Shown here in pieces: positions 48,023 to 60,752 of a DNA stretch of 64,000 nucleotides. The position numbers and the translations under genes were made by a program. Origin of the DNA: Sipunculus nudus (taxonomy: Eukaryota; Annelida; Sipuncula; Golfingiida; Sipunculidae); NCBI GenBank assembly GCA_026874595.1, contig CM049310.1:51846558-51910557 (forward strand). The letters run 5' to 3'. The number at the start of each line of letters is the position of its first letter. Position 1 is the first letter of the stretch. Below the pieces are notes generated by a model. It saw only the letters and a list, made by a program, of their open reading frames with translations, made no database searches and was not told the origin of the DNA.

Positions 48023-51000
48023 ATAATATTATTTAATTTAATAATATAAAATATGACATCAGCCCATTGATATTACATGGACCACAGTCAATTCATGGTT
48101 TATATTTATTGCAACTATGAAATGTTATTTTAAAAAAATATAGTTGCAATAAATATTAACCATGAATTTATTGTGGCCCATGTAATATCAATGGGCTGAT
48201 GTTACTTAAAATGTTGACATCAATCAGTATCTGATTGGACACAGCAGTTATCATATAAGTACTTCATAACCTTGATTCATAGATCACTGCCAGGTATTAA
48301 TGGTCTTTAGAAGGTTGCTCCTGAATAATTGGAAATATATAGAACTTACCGTTAGTTCTGTCTTGTGTTTTGTAAGCCCACCGTTTTTGCAGGTCAATAA
48401 ACAAAATGTCAATGTCAGCATTAGTGAAACCATCAGAGCTCAGCTTGCATTTCCTGAAATGGATATTATTATATTTTATAATTAATTTACAGAAGTCCAT
48501 CAGCCAAAATCCATGCTAATTATAATTTAATTATTTTATAAAATTTCATTGGGGTTATATATCAATCAATATGAATTACTTATCAATTAATAATACCAAC
48601 TTATAAATTGATTCAATTTGAACAATATGATAATAGATGATAATTACATGATTCATGAATAGATTAAAATTCCCATAACAGAATATTATACAAAAATTTT
48701 GATGTACTCTAACAAGAAAATGATATCTGAGATAAATGCAATCTTCTTGTCCTAGTACATGAAACTGAACATTTTTTTTATTATTCTTAGCATGTTTCAC
48801 ATAGAAAAATTTCAGTCTATCAAAATATTTATAGGCATATTATGTGCAGTGTTTTGCTGGTTTCATCTTTCAACATGCAGTCATAATATTATCACTGGCG
48901 GATAAAATACCTGAATAGAGCTTTAACAGAGCATCAAGAGGAACAAAAATCTACACAGCGATAATATTATTGCTTATTGATAATAATCAGTTCAACAATT
49001 TTTCCTAAACATTACGTCTTACTGATACATATCATAGAAAATATATTACAACCCACCAGGAAGGAATATTGCCTTTCCATTTGGGAGTCATTTTGCTGGC
49101 CTTAAATTAACCACACACAACAAATAATCAAAATATATAAGCATTTAAGGCTTGCACCTGTAAACTGATATAAGGTACCTGACATATTGGCCAACCCATG
49201 ACTGAATATACCACCTGAATAGTAAATGAACCCCTCACCACAGTGTATTGAATGTATTTGTAGTACTTACCTGGTAAAAGTACGAAATGCAGTAGGCCCC
49301 ATGGTGAGTGTCCCCCTGACACCAAGGCACTGTATGTAAATCAGGACTGCCCGCTCCATGACCCTCATGTGGCTGTACAGATCGCCATACTTACTGGGCA
49401 TGATGTTAACCAGGATAGAATCCTCGTTATCTGGATAATCAGGTTCATTTTCACTCTCAGTGGCAGAATTACCTTCAGAATCCAACTTGTCTTTACTTAT
49501 TTTCTCTTTGCACCTAAATAAAAAAGAAACAGGTTTTATGATTACGATGATAATAATGATTATTAATAATATAATTATTGTTCATTCTCACTCTTATGTC
49601 TGATTCATGCATTTTACTGGGGGTTTCTTTCATGTTTAGTCTTGTGTCTGTTATGTTCTCAAACAAACACACATGCATTTGGCTTATTATTACCAGATAT
49701 GATTCTTAATATAACTTTTTATTGTACCATAAAGTATACCAAAGTCTATCAATATTATTGTGTAAAATTTCCACAGAATAAAAAGTCTTGAATTTTGACT
49801 ATGCCCTAAACAAACATTAATAAAACAATATCTGACTTCTGGAAAACAACTTTGTCTGCCCCTTCTCATACAAACACCATATTAACTCAATTAGAAATAA
49901 TATCCAACATAAAAAGTGATTTAAACAATCATCAAGTAACAAATAAACTTAAAAGAACACAAAATACCTCCCGTTTCATGGAAATGTTTCTGCATGAAAT
50001 AAACAGTCATATTATTTTCAACCAATATTATTATGCCAAGCAGATATGTTACAGACTTTTTTTTCCGATTTGATATGACAAATTCTGACTCACTCTGTAT
50101 TACCAGTACACATTTCACTGTGAAAGTAATAACTCATTCAGCTTTTATTGGATTGTACCAAATGTTTGTCAAGTTATTACAGAGATAGTTTAAATACTTC
50201 AGGATTAAGGATTCTTTCAAATATTCAGAAATGAGCACAAAAATGTGATCTTTGTTACCTTCAAGAATCTAGCCAAATATGGGAGTTCTAGGTGCAAAAT
50301 CTAGATGGAGCTTTTGTAGCCTTCAGAACATTAAAAGGTTCAAGAGATCTAATATACAGATTCTGTCATATATCTGTGTTTGGATGGATATCTTTGTTAA
50401 TTCAATGATTTATTCACAAAATATTAATTTGATAATCTCAGAAACAGACTGACCTGGACATAGCTTTGTGTTTTGGAGCCATGAGCATCAGGGCTTCTTT
50501 GACAAGTGGTTTCTTGATTTCTTCGTCCACAGGGCTGTGAAGGTACTCTGAGATCCCGACAGCAAGTTCATGCTCATAATCAATGCGAAGACTGGGGTTT
50601 GCATTTACCTCCAGAAGGTAGGGCTTACAGTCTTGTTCAAGCAAAATATCAAATCCCAAAATCTGAAACATCACAGCAAAGAGCTGTTGCTCAACTTTTG
50701 ATCTGATATTCTTTTTAATATTTTATCATCTTTGCCACTTGTCGAAATTTGAAAATATAAAACAAAAGAATCTGGGATAATTTTGAATAAAACACTATAC
50801 TTGATCTATATTAAACTTTAAACAACTGTAAGATCTCACTGGATGCTGGGACTACATTATATTCTGAAATCTTTGAGGAATAACTAATAATAAGAATATA
50901 TTCATCATTCCTACAAGGGACACCTATGATAATTAATGCCAGAAAATTTTTTAAATTAAGATTGTTACTGATTCTGAGTTATATTCATCATGGTCCAAGT

Positions 51001-53755
51001 TATTATCAAAAGTTAAAAAAAAAATGGATAACTATTTTTGTCCCATTTTTGATGGTGTAAGATGATGTATATATAGTAATACAAACTCAAATATACAAGA
51101 TGAGAATTGCATACAATTGCTGTGTATGCAGTTCTCATAATTGTCTCCAAGCTGAATATATGAATAAAATATTTAAAATATCTAATCTCAATCCCATTAA
51201 GTTTTGTTTGGTAAGGTGTATGTACACTGAATTTATTGTGTTACAATGGTTTACAAATAAAATATACCTCTATCAATTATCTCAGAATGTACACTCAATT
51301 ATATATGTATATTCAGTACGTGACTTACAACTAGATTGCTATATATGTAATACCAAAAAAAAACCTGTATTTTTTATTTGGCTACACTTTGTACCAGGTG
51401 TACAGGTATTCAATAAGTTATAACACCAGTACAGACAAAGTAGGCGGCTCCTTAACAGTTGTTTACCACTGTGTGTATAGTATAAACCCAGCTACTAACA
51501 TGTACCCTGTGACTAACAGTCTAACACTTGGGCATTATTAACTCACTCAAGAGGGTAAACAAAGCCACATGCGTCAAACACCACATAACAACATGGTTCT
51601 CTGGCCATGATTGGGACTGCAAATTATATCAGTTATGGGTGGCATGTGGATGAAGTAAATTTGAATTATTGATGCTATATATAGATTTCTGCCATGATAA
51701 TGGACTCTGAAAGGGAAGTTCATTCATGCAGGTGCCTCCTGCATGAATTGCTGTTAGACAAGCACTGACACGCACACTCCATATTACTCACTTATGGCAT
51801 TCACAAGTCTGTATTATTATGTGTTTCTCTACAATACCTGGCTACCAGCTCCACTTATGACCAGGTAACTCATTGCTACATGTTACCTAGTACACCTGAC
51901 CTGTCCCATATGAAGTCTACATGTCTGACATTAATGCCATAAATTATATCACTAAGGAAATATTATTTTATTATATCACAGACACCTTGTATAAAAACTG
52001 TAATACTATTTCTTAACAGGTCTGGTCTTCATAAAATTGATCTCAAAATTAACCTTTATGATTAAGTATATATCATGATTTTAACCCTTTCCTAATTACA
52101 TTTTTATTTTAGATTTCTGATAATTTCTGACACTTTTCACATTTACATTACAAGCAATACCTTTTTCTTTGGGAATTGTTGAAATATAGAAGAATTATAA
52201 GCAGTATATTTGACCTTAGAGAATATAGACATATGAGGGAGTTCAAGGTGCCAATTTAATGATCGAGCCTGTAAACAGTAAAGGGTTAAATCATTACACA
52301 GAATTAACTAGATATTTCTTGGCACCGCAGGTGCCATAGTATCCCCAGACAATTATCCCCCCCCCCTTTAAGAATAGGGCCCCAATCTTCAGCAACAATT
52401 AATATCAGACCACTCTCATAGAAAAGGTCACTCTCATTAGAAAAGGTCATGACCCCATTTTTAATATACATCATCCCCTAACCCATGTCTATGTATATGC
52501 ATAATATGAAAGAAATCTGCCCATTAATTTTTGACTAATATAATGCTCACAGTACTGTTAAGTGGCAATGATGGGGTATTCAGCGGCACGAAAACAATTA
52601 AAAGAATAACAGGTGGTCCTACCAGTTTCCAGTACATGACAACACTATACAAGATCTTCGGTCAAGTTGATTTTTGGACCAATTTATGCATCCCTTATTG
52701 AGATATTGATTTTGTGTGATTTTCACCATATATGGCAATATTCAAGGTCAAGGCCACTCATAGGAAAGGTCATGACCCCATTTATATATACATCATCCCA
52801 TAACCCATGTCTATGTATATGCATAATATGAAAGAAATATGTCCACTAGTTTTTGACCTAAAATGCTCACAGTACTATTAGGTGGCAATGATGGGGTTAT
52901 TAAACAGCACAAAAACAAGTAATAGAATAACAGGTGGCGCCAACTGTTTCCGTTACATGAAAATACTATCCAAGATCTTCGATCAAGTTGATTTTTGGAC
53001 CAATCCATGCATCCCTTATTGAGATATTAATGATTTTGTGTAATTTTCACCATATATGGCAATATTCAAGGTCAAGGCCACTCACATAGGAAAGGTCATG
53101 ACCCCAATTTATATATACATCATCCCATAACCCATATCTATGTATATGCATATAAAAGAAAACTGTCCATTAGTTTTTGACTTATAATGCTCACAGTACT
53201 GCCAAGTGGCAATTTTGGTGGTATTAAAAGGCATGAAAACAAGTAAAGAATAATAGATGGCGCCACCAGTTTCTGGAACATGACAACCCTATCCATGATT
53301 TTTGGTCAACTTGATTTTGGGATCAATCCATGCAAGATTTCTTGAGATATTTACGAATTTGTGTGATTTTCCCCAAAATTTGACCTATTTAAGGTCAAGG
53401 ACACTCCCCTAGGAAAGGTCATGACTTCATTTTAAATAGGCATTGTCCTGTCACCCATATCTATACATTACCAAGATTGGTAAAGATCCATGAAATATTT
53501 TTTGAGTTATTGTGCCTTAACAAGATTTATATGCGGCGACTGCAGGACCGGCATGAAAACATATAGTATCCCCCGACCTTGTCTCATGATACAATAATTT
53601 AAACGTTACTCTTAAAAACAGCTATTTTACTGCCTAGTGTAAAATTACCAGTTAACACATAGTATGCAGTTATTGTCAGAGAAATCCAAACTGTTGTGTA
53701 CATTTTAAATCATGGTTGGGTTTCCAGAATATATATACCTGTCATAAAAAGTTTT

Positions 53756-53823
<68 letters not shown>

Positions 53824-54640
53824 GTATGTATGCATGTATGTTATAATATATAGCCTATACATGGTAGACACTGAGGAATAAATGGTAGAAAAAGCTCAAT
53901 TTTTCCAGACAGCTAAGAAGTAACTGAAACTGAGAATAAATGCTAATCTATTCAAAAGTTGTTTAAATTATTATAGCTTTTGTTACAAGAGTCCTGAAAT
54001 TTAAAGAATACATAATGCAGTGTTTCCTATATTTTATTTTAAATTTAACTTAATGTTTGAATCGGAAAAATAAAAAAGCTTAATTAAAAAATATGTGTAT
54101 CAGTAACCTTAATTAATCTTTATTATCAGCATAATGAATATGAATAAATTCAGCACATAATTAGTGATTACTTGGCACTGCACCCATTTATAAAGATATC
54201 AGTGGCAGCATGACATTAAAACTCTCTTTAATTTAATTTACATATGATTTCTGAATGTATTTACTAACATAAATGACAAATCTGCCACTCATTTCATTTC
54301 ATTTGGCTTTGAATTCAGAACAAATGTCAACCACATGACAGCTGCACTCAAATAAAATGTCATTTATGCCAGGGTTAATCTTACCAATCCGTGAACACCA
54401 GGAGAATTCAAATAAGACAGATTTAATCAGCAACATATGTCAATGAAGCAAACTGGAATTTCTTAATTAGCTCTAGATTATAATTAAGTGTCACCTGAAC
54501 TACAATCTAGTATAATACAGATCATGTTTTCATTTTTATATTTATTCAACATGCAAAATGTAATTATATCAGAAAATTTAAATATTAAATAATATTCACA
54601 TATATATGCTATATATATATATAAATATATATATAAATAA

Positions 54641-54693
<53 letters not shown>

Positions 54694-57600
54694 CATGTAC
54701 TTGCTTAAATATAAAATTTCATATTTGTATAGTTTCTCTTTTTTAAATGTGTAGAATAATGCTAAAGAATATGTAAACAAAGTTTAACACCCATGATTTT
54801 TATAATTTAATATAACCATTAAATTCTAAGCACAATTAAAAATATAAACTAAGTATAATGTTATCACAGTTTTATTATTAAAAATATATAACTATTCCCT
54901 CTTTTATAGACCAGATGGAAAAAAATTTGAATGTTTCTTTATTAATACAGTAAAAGCAAAATCTGACTGGTTTAATGAAATTTGAAATAAATGGGGTTTT
55001 GCCAGTCCTGCCACCTTTAACTTTGTTTGCCAGGTGGTTTAAAACTCTTTTGATATGCATCCAGAAAATCCTGACAAGTTTTCAATCACAAATGCTTTGT
55101 GTCTTCATAAATTCTCAACACAAATGTAATGTACACATACATGTTGCATGAGGTTCTAAGATTTTCTTGCACGGACCAAAGATAGCCTTACAGCTAGCTT
55201 TTGTGACAGGTGTGAATGCATCAAAATGTTTAAGAATTTTGTTTGAGTGATCAACATTGCTCTATAAATTTTTAACCAATTTGCATGTTTAAAAATGGTA
55301 TTGGATAAATTAAAATAAAAATGAATTTTTTTTTAAAGGAGATTGTAATATATTATGAAAAAAACTGAGCATATAACAGCAAAACAAAAATGTTAGATTC
55401 CTGTACATTTGCAAAAAATGGGACAGAATAAGGAAAATATTAAAATGTAGTTTTAGTAGTATTTAATAATAATTTTTATTGTATTCTGTATGGACCACTA
55501 TAGAATTCATGTATTTATTGTATATGTATGTGCAATATACAAGTCTTGAATCATTTATCAAATTATTTTTGAAATAATATCCAGGAAATGTAATATGTAT
55601 TTAAACTGAATACATTCAATTTAATGAGATTGTATATAAAATGTATGAAATGTGTATATTGTACGACCTTAGATATAAAATAATTTATTTATAAAATGAA
55701 TATATTAAAAAACACTCACCTGAAAGCATGAAACATTGGCACTCCCTGACATCATCTCTGCCCTGTATTCTAATTTGAGCTCTGGAACTACAGCGATTAT
55801 AGTCTTGGTGATAAGCTTTTCTATTTCACTCCATATCCTCTCTGTGTCATAACCCATGCGATCCAAAGTCCTTAAGACACTTGTTAAAGTTCTTTTACTA
55901 CCATCTTCTTCATTCTCAGTATGTACATAACTCTTACTGTGTTTATTCAAGGAGTAATTAGTCAAATGCATGTATGTTTCATTCATGTTTTTAAAATTTG
56001 GGAGCTCATATGGAACTGTACAAAATCGGGCCAGTCCTTCCCTGCTTATATAAATCTCCAGTGGTTCTAAACTGGTGAGTACTGCATAAATTCGAAAATC
56101 AAATTTCAGATCTTCAACTAACAGAGGTTCATCAAGGTACTCCTGAACAACATGTCGTTTATTTGTCATCATTAAATAATCCTGGGGATCATTTATTAAA
56201 TAAATTCCATCTCCCTGTGATCCCTCATCAGGTTTGACGATAAACACAGGTTTTCTTTTTCTTTTCGACATTTTGCGGACTGCTGTTGCAAATTCACCAT
56301 ATTCTTCTGGCAAGAGCCAACTCCTCGGACAAAAGTCATACTCATCAGGAAACAAATCCTGCATCATGTCCAGAGCTCGACACAGCGATACCTTCCTCAG
56401 GACTTCAATCATCCCTGAAATGTAACAAATGTACAAGTAAACAAGAAATGGCTATGCAATATTAGAGAAGTAACTTACATACAAAGAAACATACAAAGCT
56501 GTCACGAAACCCTTGAGATATTTCTTAAATGACTCAAAATGTGCTTATATATAAAATAGGTTCTCTGTACAATTTGACCATGGTTATTATACATGTGAAA
56601 ATCTATGTATACAGGGGATTATATATTAATTAATGCAATGTAATTATTACGTGCTGCAAGACTTCGATCTATACAGCTTCATCAATCATTATAATGCATG
56701 CTGGGAATAAACAGAAAGCTGAATTATGTAGCAGTTCCATTTATGCATCCAATCAGTCTGGCTGGCTATACAAGAAAGGGTACAATGAAGAAAAATGTAA
56801 ACTTAATTCTGTTCACTATTTAATAATTCACTATATTTAGAATAAAAAAGGATATTTAAGAAACACATAAACTGGTGACCTTGGGGAACAGGAAACATTT
56901 AATTCTTCTGTTTAACACTAAATCTTCATGCAGTTAGCCTCTGCAAGGCCATGTGATAAAACAAGTGACCCAGGGGTCATGACGCTCAGCTGACCAGGAA
57001 GACATTGACAAAAGTAATTTTATCATCTGAATGTCAAATTTGAATGAAATACTTTTTCCAAACTTGACCTTTTGTATAAAATCATCCAATATTCATTGGG
57101 GTACTATGGAGCTCTGTAGCATGAAGGATATGGCCGGGTAACAGACATCTATTTTCAAGGTTTACAAGATGACTTTTCAGGGGTCTCCCAGCATGTCAAA
57201 AAATAAAATTCTAGGTCCAGTTATTATGATTTGTGCCCTGTTAACAGATGACCAAATGTTTATTCTGGGGGGTATTTCAAAGCCGCATAGGATGAAGGAT
57301 ATGGGTAACAGAGATGTAATTTCAGGTGCACAAGGAGACTTTTCAGGGGCCTCCCAGCATATCAAGAAAGGAGATTCTAGGTCAAGTCATTATAATTTGT
57401 ACTCTGTTAACAGATGACCAAATCTTTATTCTCGGAGCCATAGCATGAAGGATATGGGTAACAGAGACCTAATTTCAGATTTCCAAAGAGACTTTCCAAA
57501 GGCCCTCCTGCATGTCAAGAAAGAAGATTCTAGGTCCAGTCATTATGATTTGTGCCCTGTTAATATATGACCAAATCTTTATTCTGGGGGGTACTTTAGA

Positions 57601-58986
57601 GCCCCATAGCTCACAGAATATGGGTAACAGAGACCTAATTTCAGGTTTCCAAAGAGATTTTTAATGGGCCTCCCTACATGTCAAGAGAGAAGATTCTAGG
57701 TGTAGTTGTTACGATTTGTGCCCTGTTAACAGATGGCCGCATCTTAAGAGGTCTTAAAAAATAGAGAAAATTATTGGTAAAAATCGAAAAAATACAGGTG
57801 GCGCCACCAGTCTGCAGAAACTGATGAAACACTCCATGTTTAATATCCATGCAAAAAATCATGATGATCAATGCATTAGTTGTTCAGATACTTGAGCTTT
57901 TGTATCAAATTTTCCTTTATTCTGGGGGGTACTTCGGAACCCCATAGCATGAAGAATATAGGTCACAGTGACCTAATTTCAGGTTTACAAGGAGAATTTC
58001 CATAGACCTCCCAGGATGTCAAGTAAGAAGATTCCAGTTCTAGCGGTTACGATTTGTGCCCTGTTAACGGACAGACGCCCAGATGGCCGGACGGACAACG
58101 GACAAAAGGTGATCCCTATAGCTCAGATGACTTACAGTCAGCTGAGCTAAAAATGTATTTTCCTTGATTTATAACAAATTAACACATTCTTATGTGACAT
58201 GCTTGAAATTGGACATGAGAAAGATAAACTAAGCCATCTACTTTTTGATAAGCAAAAATATTCTCTTCGGGAGTGCTTCAGAATCAATGCATCTGTGCCA
58301 TAGTTTATGTTATGGCCACAAATGTTCAGTTTTTTTTGTTGCACCTTTTAATTTTCCTTAATAAAACTACCTGGAAATTTGTTGACTTTGCCCCCCGTCA
58401 ATTCTGCTCCATCTGTGAAGTGCACTCCATGCCAGTGAATATCACAAGGTATACCATCTCTTCTCCCAAAAGGAAACTGAAATTAAGGTATTTAACATTT
58501 TAAGCTGGATTGGAATTGTCAACTTTTAACCACAGAGTGTTAATTTTTGTAAACAGCATAAATAAAATATACAGATGGCCATTAAACACTTATATCTGTT
58601 ACCAATTAGATTTTAAGAGAGAGAGAGTTAACATAAAAATTTTATAAAGTATATATTATTTCATATATCTTTAAATAACATGCATGGCTTGTCAGGCACG
58701 CATGTATACATAAATTTATATCTGCACTTACTTCTCTCCATCCAAGTTCCTTAAGACACATTCGAACAAGATCTAAATTTGAACGCGCCTTGCTGGTGTC
58801 AACAGTTACAGTGTGTTTCTTGTATGACTGCTTTTCTCCAAGTTCAACTCGAAAACTTCTTGCCTTAGCCTTTTTCCGTAAGGCTTTTCGATCTTTCTGC
58901 CAAAGTTCATATCTGTAATCCGTTTTCTTGTGAGGGCACACCACTCTGCCCTTCTTTTTATCATTCTCTCTCGAACTAGCAGACAT
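46596..58986 (-). CDS. TTLL11: tubulin polyglutamylase, TTLL11 type, 7 coding exons
   Basis: Coding exons on the minus strand: 58986-58732, 58476-58371, 56414-55720, 50662-50454, 49513-49271, 48453-48350 and 46963-46596. The phases join to 659 codons and a stop. The enzyme adds glutamate chains to tubulin tails in cilia and other microtubules. The ATP-grasp core is intact: KPDEGSQGDGI (181-191), VQEY and FDFRIY, HLTNYSLN (270-277) and LLEVNANPS (368-376) with the metal-binding Glu370 and Asn372. VTVDTSKARSNL before the core and GPTAFRTFTRKCKLSS after it are TTLL11-like and separate it from TTLL6/13. The C-terminal half (423-659) matches the family's extra helical region. ATG 58986 is the first ATG in the open frame, which stays open upstream to about 59120 without another ATG. 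Intron 3 holds a Helitron-like element and intron 2 a tandem array. Confidence 0.93.
47956..48026. repeat. (TA)n microsatellite
   Basis: Long alternating AT with small interruptions, directly left of the palindrome at 48055-48203, in the last TTLL11 intron. Confidence 0.95.
48055..48203. mobile_element. near-perfect 64-bp-arm palindrome (foldback/MITE)
   Basis: Arms 48055-48118 and 48140-48203 are reverse complements with only a few differences, around a 21-nt loop. The ends begin GACATCAGCCCATTGATATT. It is a likely miniature foldback transposon. Transcribed from either strand it would form one long hairpin. Confidence 0.8.
52308..53589 (-). mobile_element. Helitron-like non-autonomous element, inverted relative
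   Basis: Read on the minus strand, the 5' end is TC at 53589 after A, and the 3' end is CTAG at 52311-52308 before T, with the same GGCACCTGCGGTGCC hairpin nine bases before CTAG. About three units of roughly 320 bp (markers near 52612, 52931 and 53257) match the core at 24661-26608. It lies in TTLL11 intron 3. Confidence 0.8.
53759..53840. repeat. (TA)n followed by (TATG)n microsatellite
   Basis: About 26 TA units pass into about seven GTAT/GCAT units. This is a compound microsatellite in TTLL11 intron 3. Confidence 0.95.
54599..54692. repeat. (TA)n microsatellite
   Basis: Interrupted AT/ATAA units, then a long uninterrupted TA run, in TTLL11 intron 3. Confidence 0.95.
56990..58150 (+). 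repeat. tandem array with a unit of about 165 bp, possible Helitron-like 3' end
   Basis: Units are marked by GATTTGTGCCCTGTTAACAG near 57231, 57395, 57548, 57714 and 58050, with TTTATTCTGGGGGGTACTT and TAGCATGAAGGATATGGGTA between them. The array ends GGTGATCCCTATAGCTCAG...CAGCTGAGCTAAAAAT, where CAGCTGAG followed by CTAA could be a Helitron-type hairpin plus CTRR. The 5' end is not clear. It fills most of TTLL11 intron 2. Confidence 0.7.
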
Positions 58987-59186
58987 ATCTGCTACCCGTC
59001 TGCTCCCCGGAAAAGTCAGAACTGATTTGTTCCAAATGAGTTCACAAGACTGACATGAGGGCACCTGTGAGCTTTCTGTGACAGCGGTTTGTTTACCTGG
59101 TTTACCATTCTCCAGGCATGCTCAACTTATCGACCGCAAAATCAACGAATGAGCGCGGACGATTATGCCTGGAGAGTAGTCACATC

Positions 59187-59230
59187 TCGGCCAATGGACA
59201 CACGTGACTGAGATTTAGATCGCCATTTGT
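59187..59230 (-). promoter_or_regulatory. probable TTLL11 promoter motifs
   Basis: CCAAT (59191-59195), an E-box CACGTGAC (59201-59208) and, on the minus strand, ACAAATGGCG (59230-59221), a partial YY1-like site, lie within 45 bp and about 200-250 bp upstream of the TTLL11 start codon. The surroundings are richer in CpG than the rest of the window. No TATA box is seen. This is a plausible CCAAT/E-box promoter, inferred from position. Confidence 0.4.
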
Positions 59231-60752
59231 CACACCGTTCGAAAATCGTACCGGTAGTGAGTATGGTACGTCAACAATTTCTGAAACTGTGAAGATTTTA
59301 ATCTGTAGATAAAGCCAGGGAAACCCGGAGAATCAGATCGCGTCATCCTAAGGTAATTTAGAGAAAAAATCAGACCCGTGCTATCAGTGTAAGGAGCAAA
59401 TACATTGAGTAGACTGTCCTAGCATAGTATCATTTGGTGATGTCTGTGAAGTGTGATGATCCACTGGGACTGAGTCACACTCGCATTGTAACGTAGTGGA
59501 CACGTTCATGTATATGTTCGCAGTCTTCAGATCACAATATAGAGAACTAGACAGCAATCGCTCTATTTCATTACTAATGGTGAACAGGTGCATATATACA
59601 TCTATCGTTCGGTCAAACTCAAGCTGGACAGACCTGGGTTTTATTGACGATTTTCTATTCAAAATCAAATTCAAGAATTTTTCGTGAAACATGCAATTAT
59701 AAAGGTACGACTATAGAAACCGGGCTTCACCCCAACTTGCATAACATATGCATGAAGTCATGCATTCTGTTGATAAACAGTACATATGTCATCAATAACG
59801 AGTATATGAATACTTTTTATGCCTACCACGTTCGCAATCAATAAGTATCCACCCACGCTAAAAGGTACTCAGCTCTGCTATTCTATCGTCAACGTGACAA
59901 ACTGTTTACATGTTCCTCCATGTTTACTGACAATTCCCGTCTTGCTCTTGTGTAGTAACGTGTGCACAAAGTCTGCCTACGTCACACACACTTTTCAGGG
60001 GGTGCACTAAAGCGTGGGTGTGGGGGGCGCTAGCCCCCATTAATTCAATACGTAATTTTCTATTTCCGATTACTCTTTACGTTCTATTTCTTTTTCCCTC
60101 TTCTATAGTCAATTTACTCTTACCTTCTCTTAGATCCACTTCTCTTTATACAAGTTTCATCCTTAATTATAAAGTGTGTACAATTAACGTCTTCGTCACG
60201 TGTGCCCTCATCCCACCAAGTAAGTGCAACTTCAACAATAACATCTGAAATACAATCATTTCCCCCATTGATATATGTATTCAAATAATGCGGCTTCCTC
60301 TATTCGCTTAGCACACCACTGTCACATATTCTGCTTCAAACTACTCGCATAATCAGCATAACCAACCAGCATTACGAAACAATTACACGTAGACGGACCC
60401 TTTGGAAATCCCCTGTGGAAATCCCCCTTTCTATAAATAGTTCTCACCTGTGTCATTCCTCGCTTCGTGTTGTCAAACACACCGTCTCGCCACATGCATG
60501 AAAGAACGATCTGACTTCATCAGTTCAAAAATAATAAGAACAACTCACCAATATAGTTAATAAATATCAATGGCATTTTTTTTACACATGGGGACCATTT
60601 TTACCATTAAGCATCTAACAAAATTTTTTCTCAGGTGCATGACACGTTAGGGCTATAAATCTTTCTAGTTTATTTATAAGATTCTAAATTTCCCTTTCTA
60701 CTTACCATAACTATGTCAACTTCTTATGTACAATTTTTTCTGTTTTCTTTGG
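59231..60752. other. spacer between TTLL11 and the transposase gene
   Basis: No supported gene. A 102-codon frame (59692-59384, minus) has no recognisable features. A GGGGGC-GCTA-GCCCCC palindrome is near 60022-60037, and the kappaB/TATA arrangement at 60404-60439 is listed separately. Confidence 0.4.
60404..60439 (+). promoter_or_regulatory. tandem kappaB motifs next to a TATA box
   Basis: GGAAATCCCC (60404-60413) and GGAAATCCCCC (60417-60427) are two copies of the NF-kappaB consensus (GGGGATTTCC read on the minus strand), 13 bp apart. TATAAATA follows at 60432-60439. The layout looks like a core promoter pointing right with a start near 60465, but the only gene there lies on the opposite strand and no ORF follows. 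It could also be part of a transposon end. Confidence 0.35.

Noticed and set aside
53696-53881. ORF consisting largely of Ile-Tyr repeats
   Set aside because: Translation of a (TA)n/(TATG)n microsatellite; the same applies to 54484-54780 and 63167-63454.
59384-59692. 102-codon ORF on the minus strand upstream of TTLL11
   Set aside because: It starts with ATG but shows no recognisable motif, no splice context and no codon pattern distinguishing it from chance.
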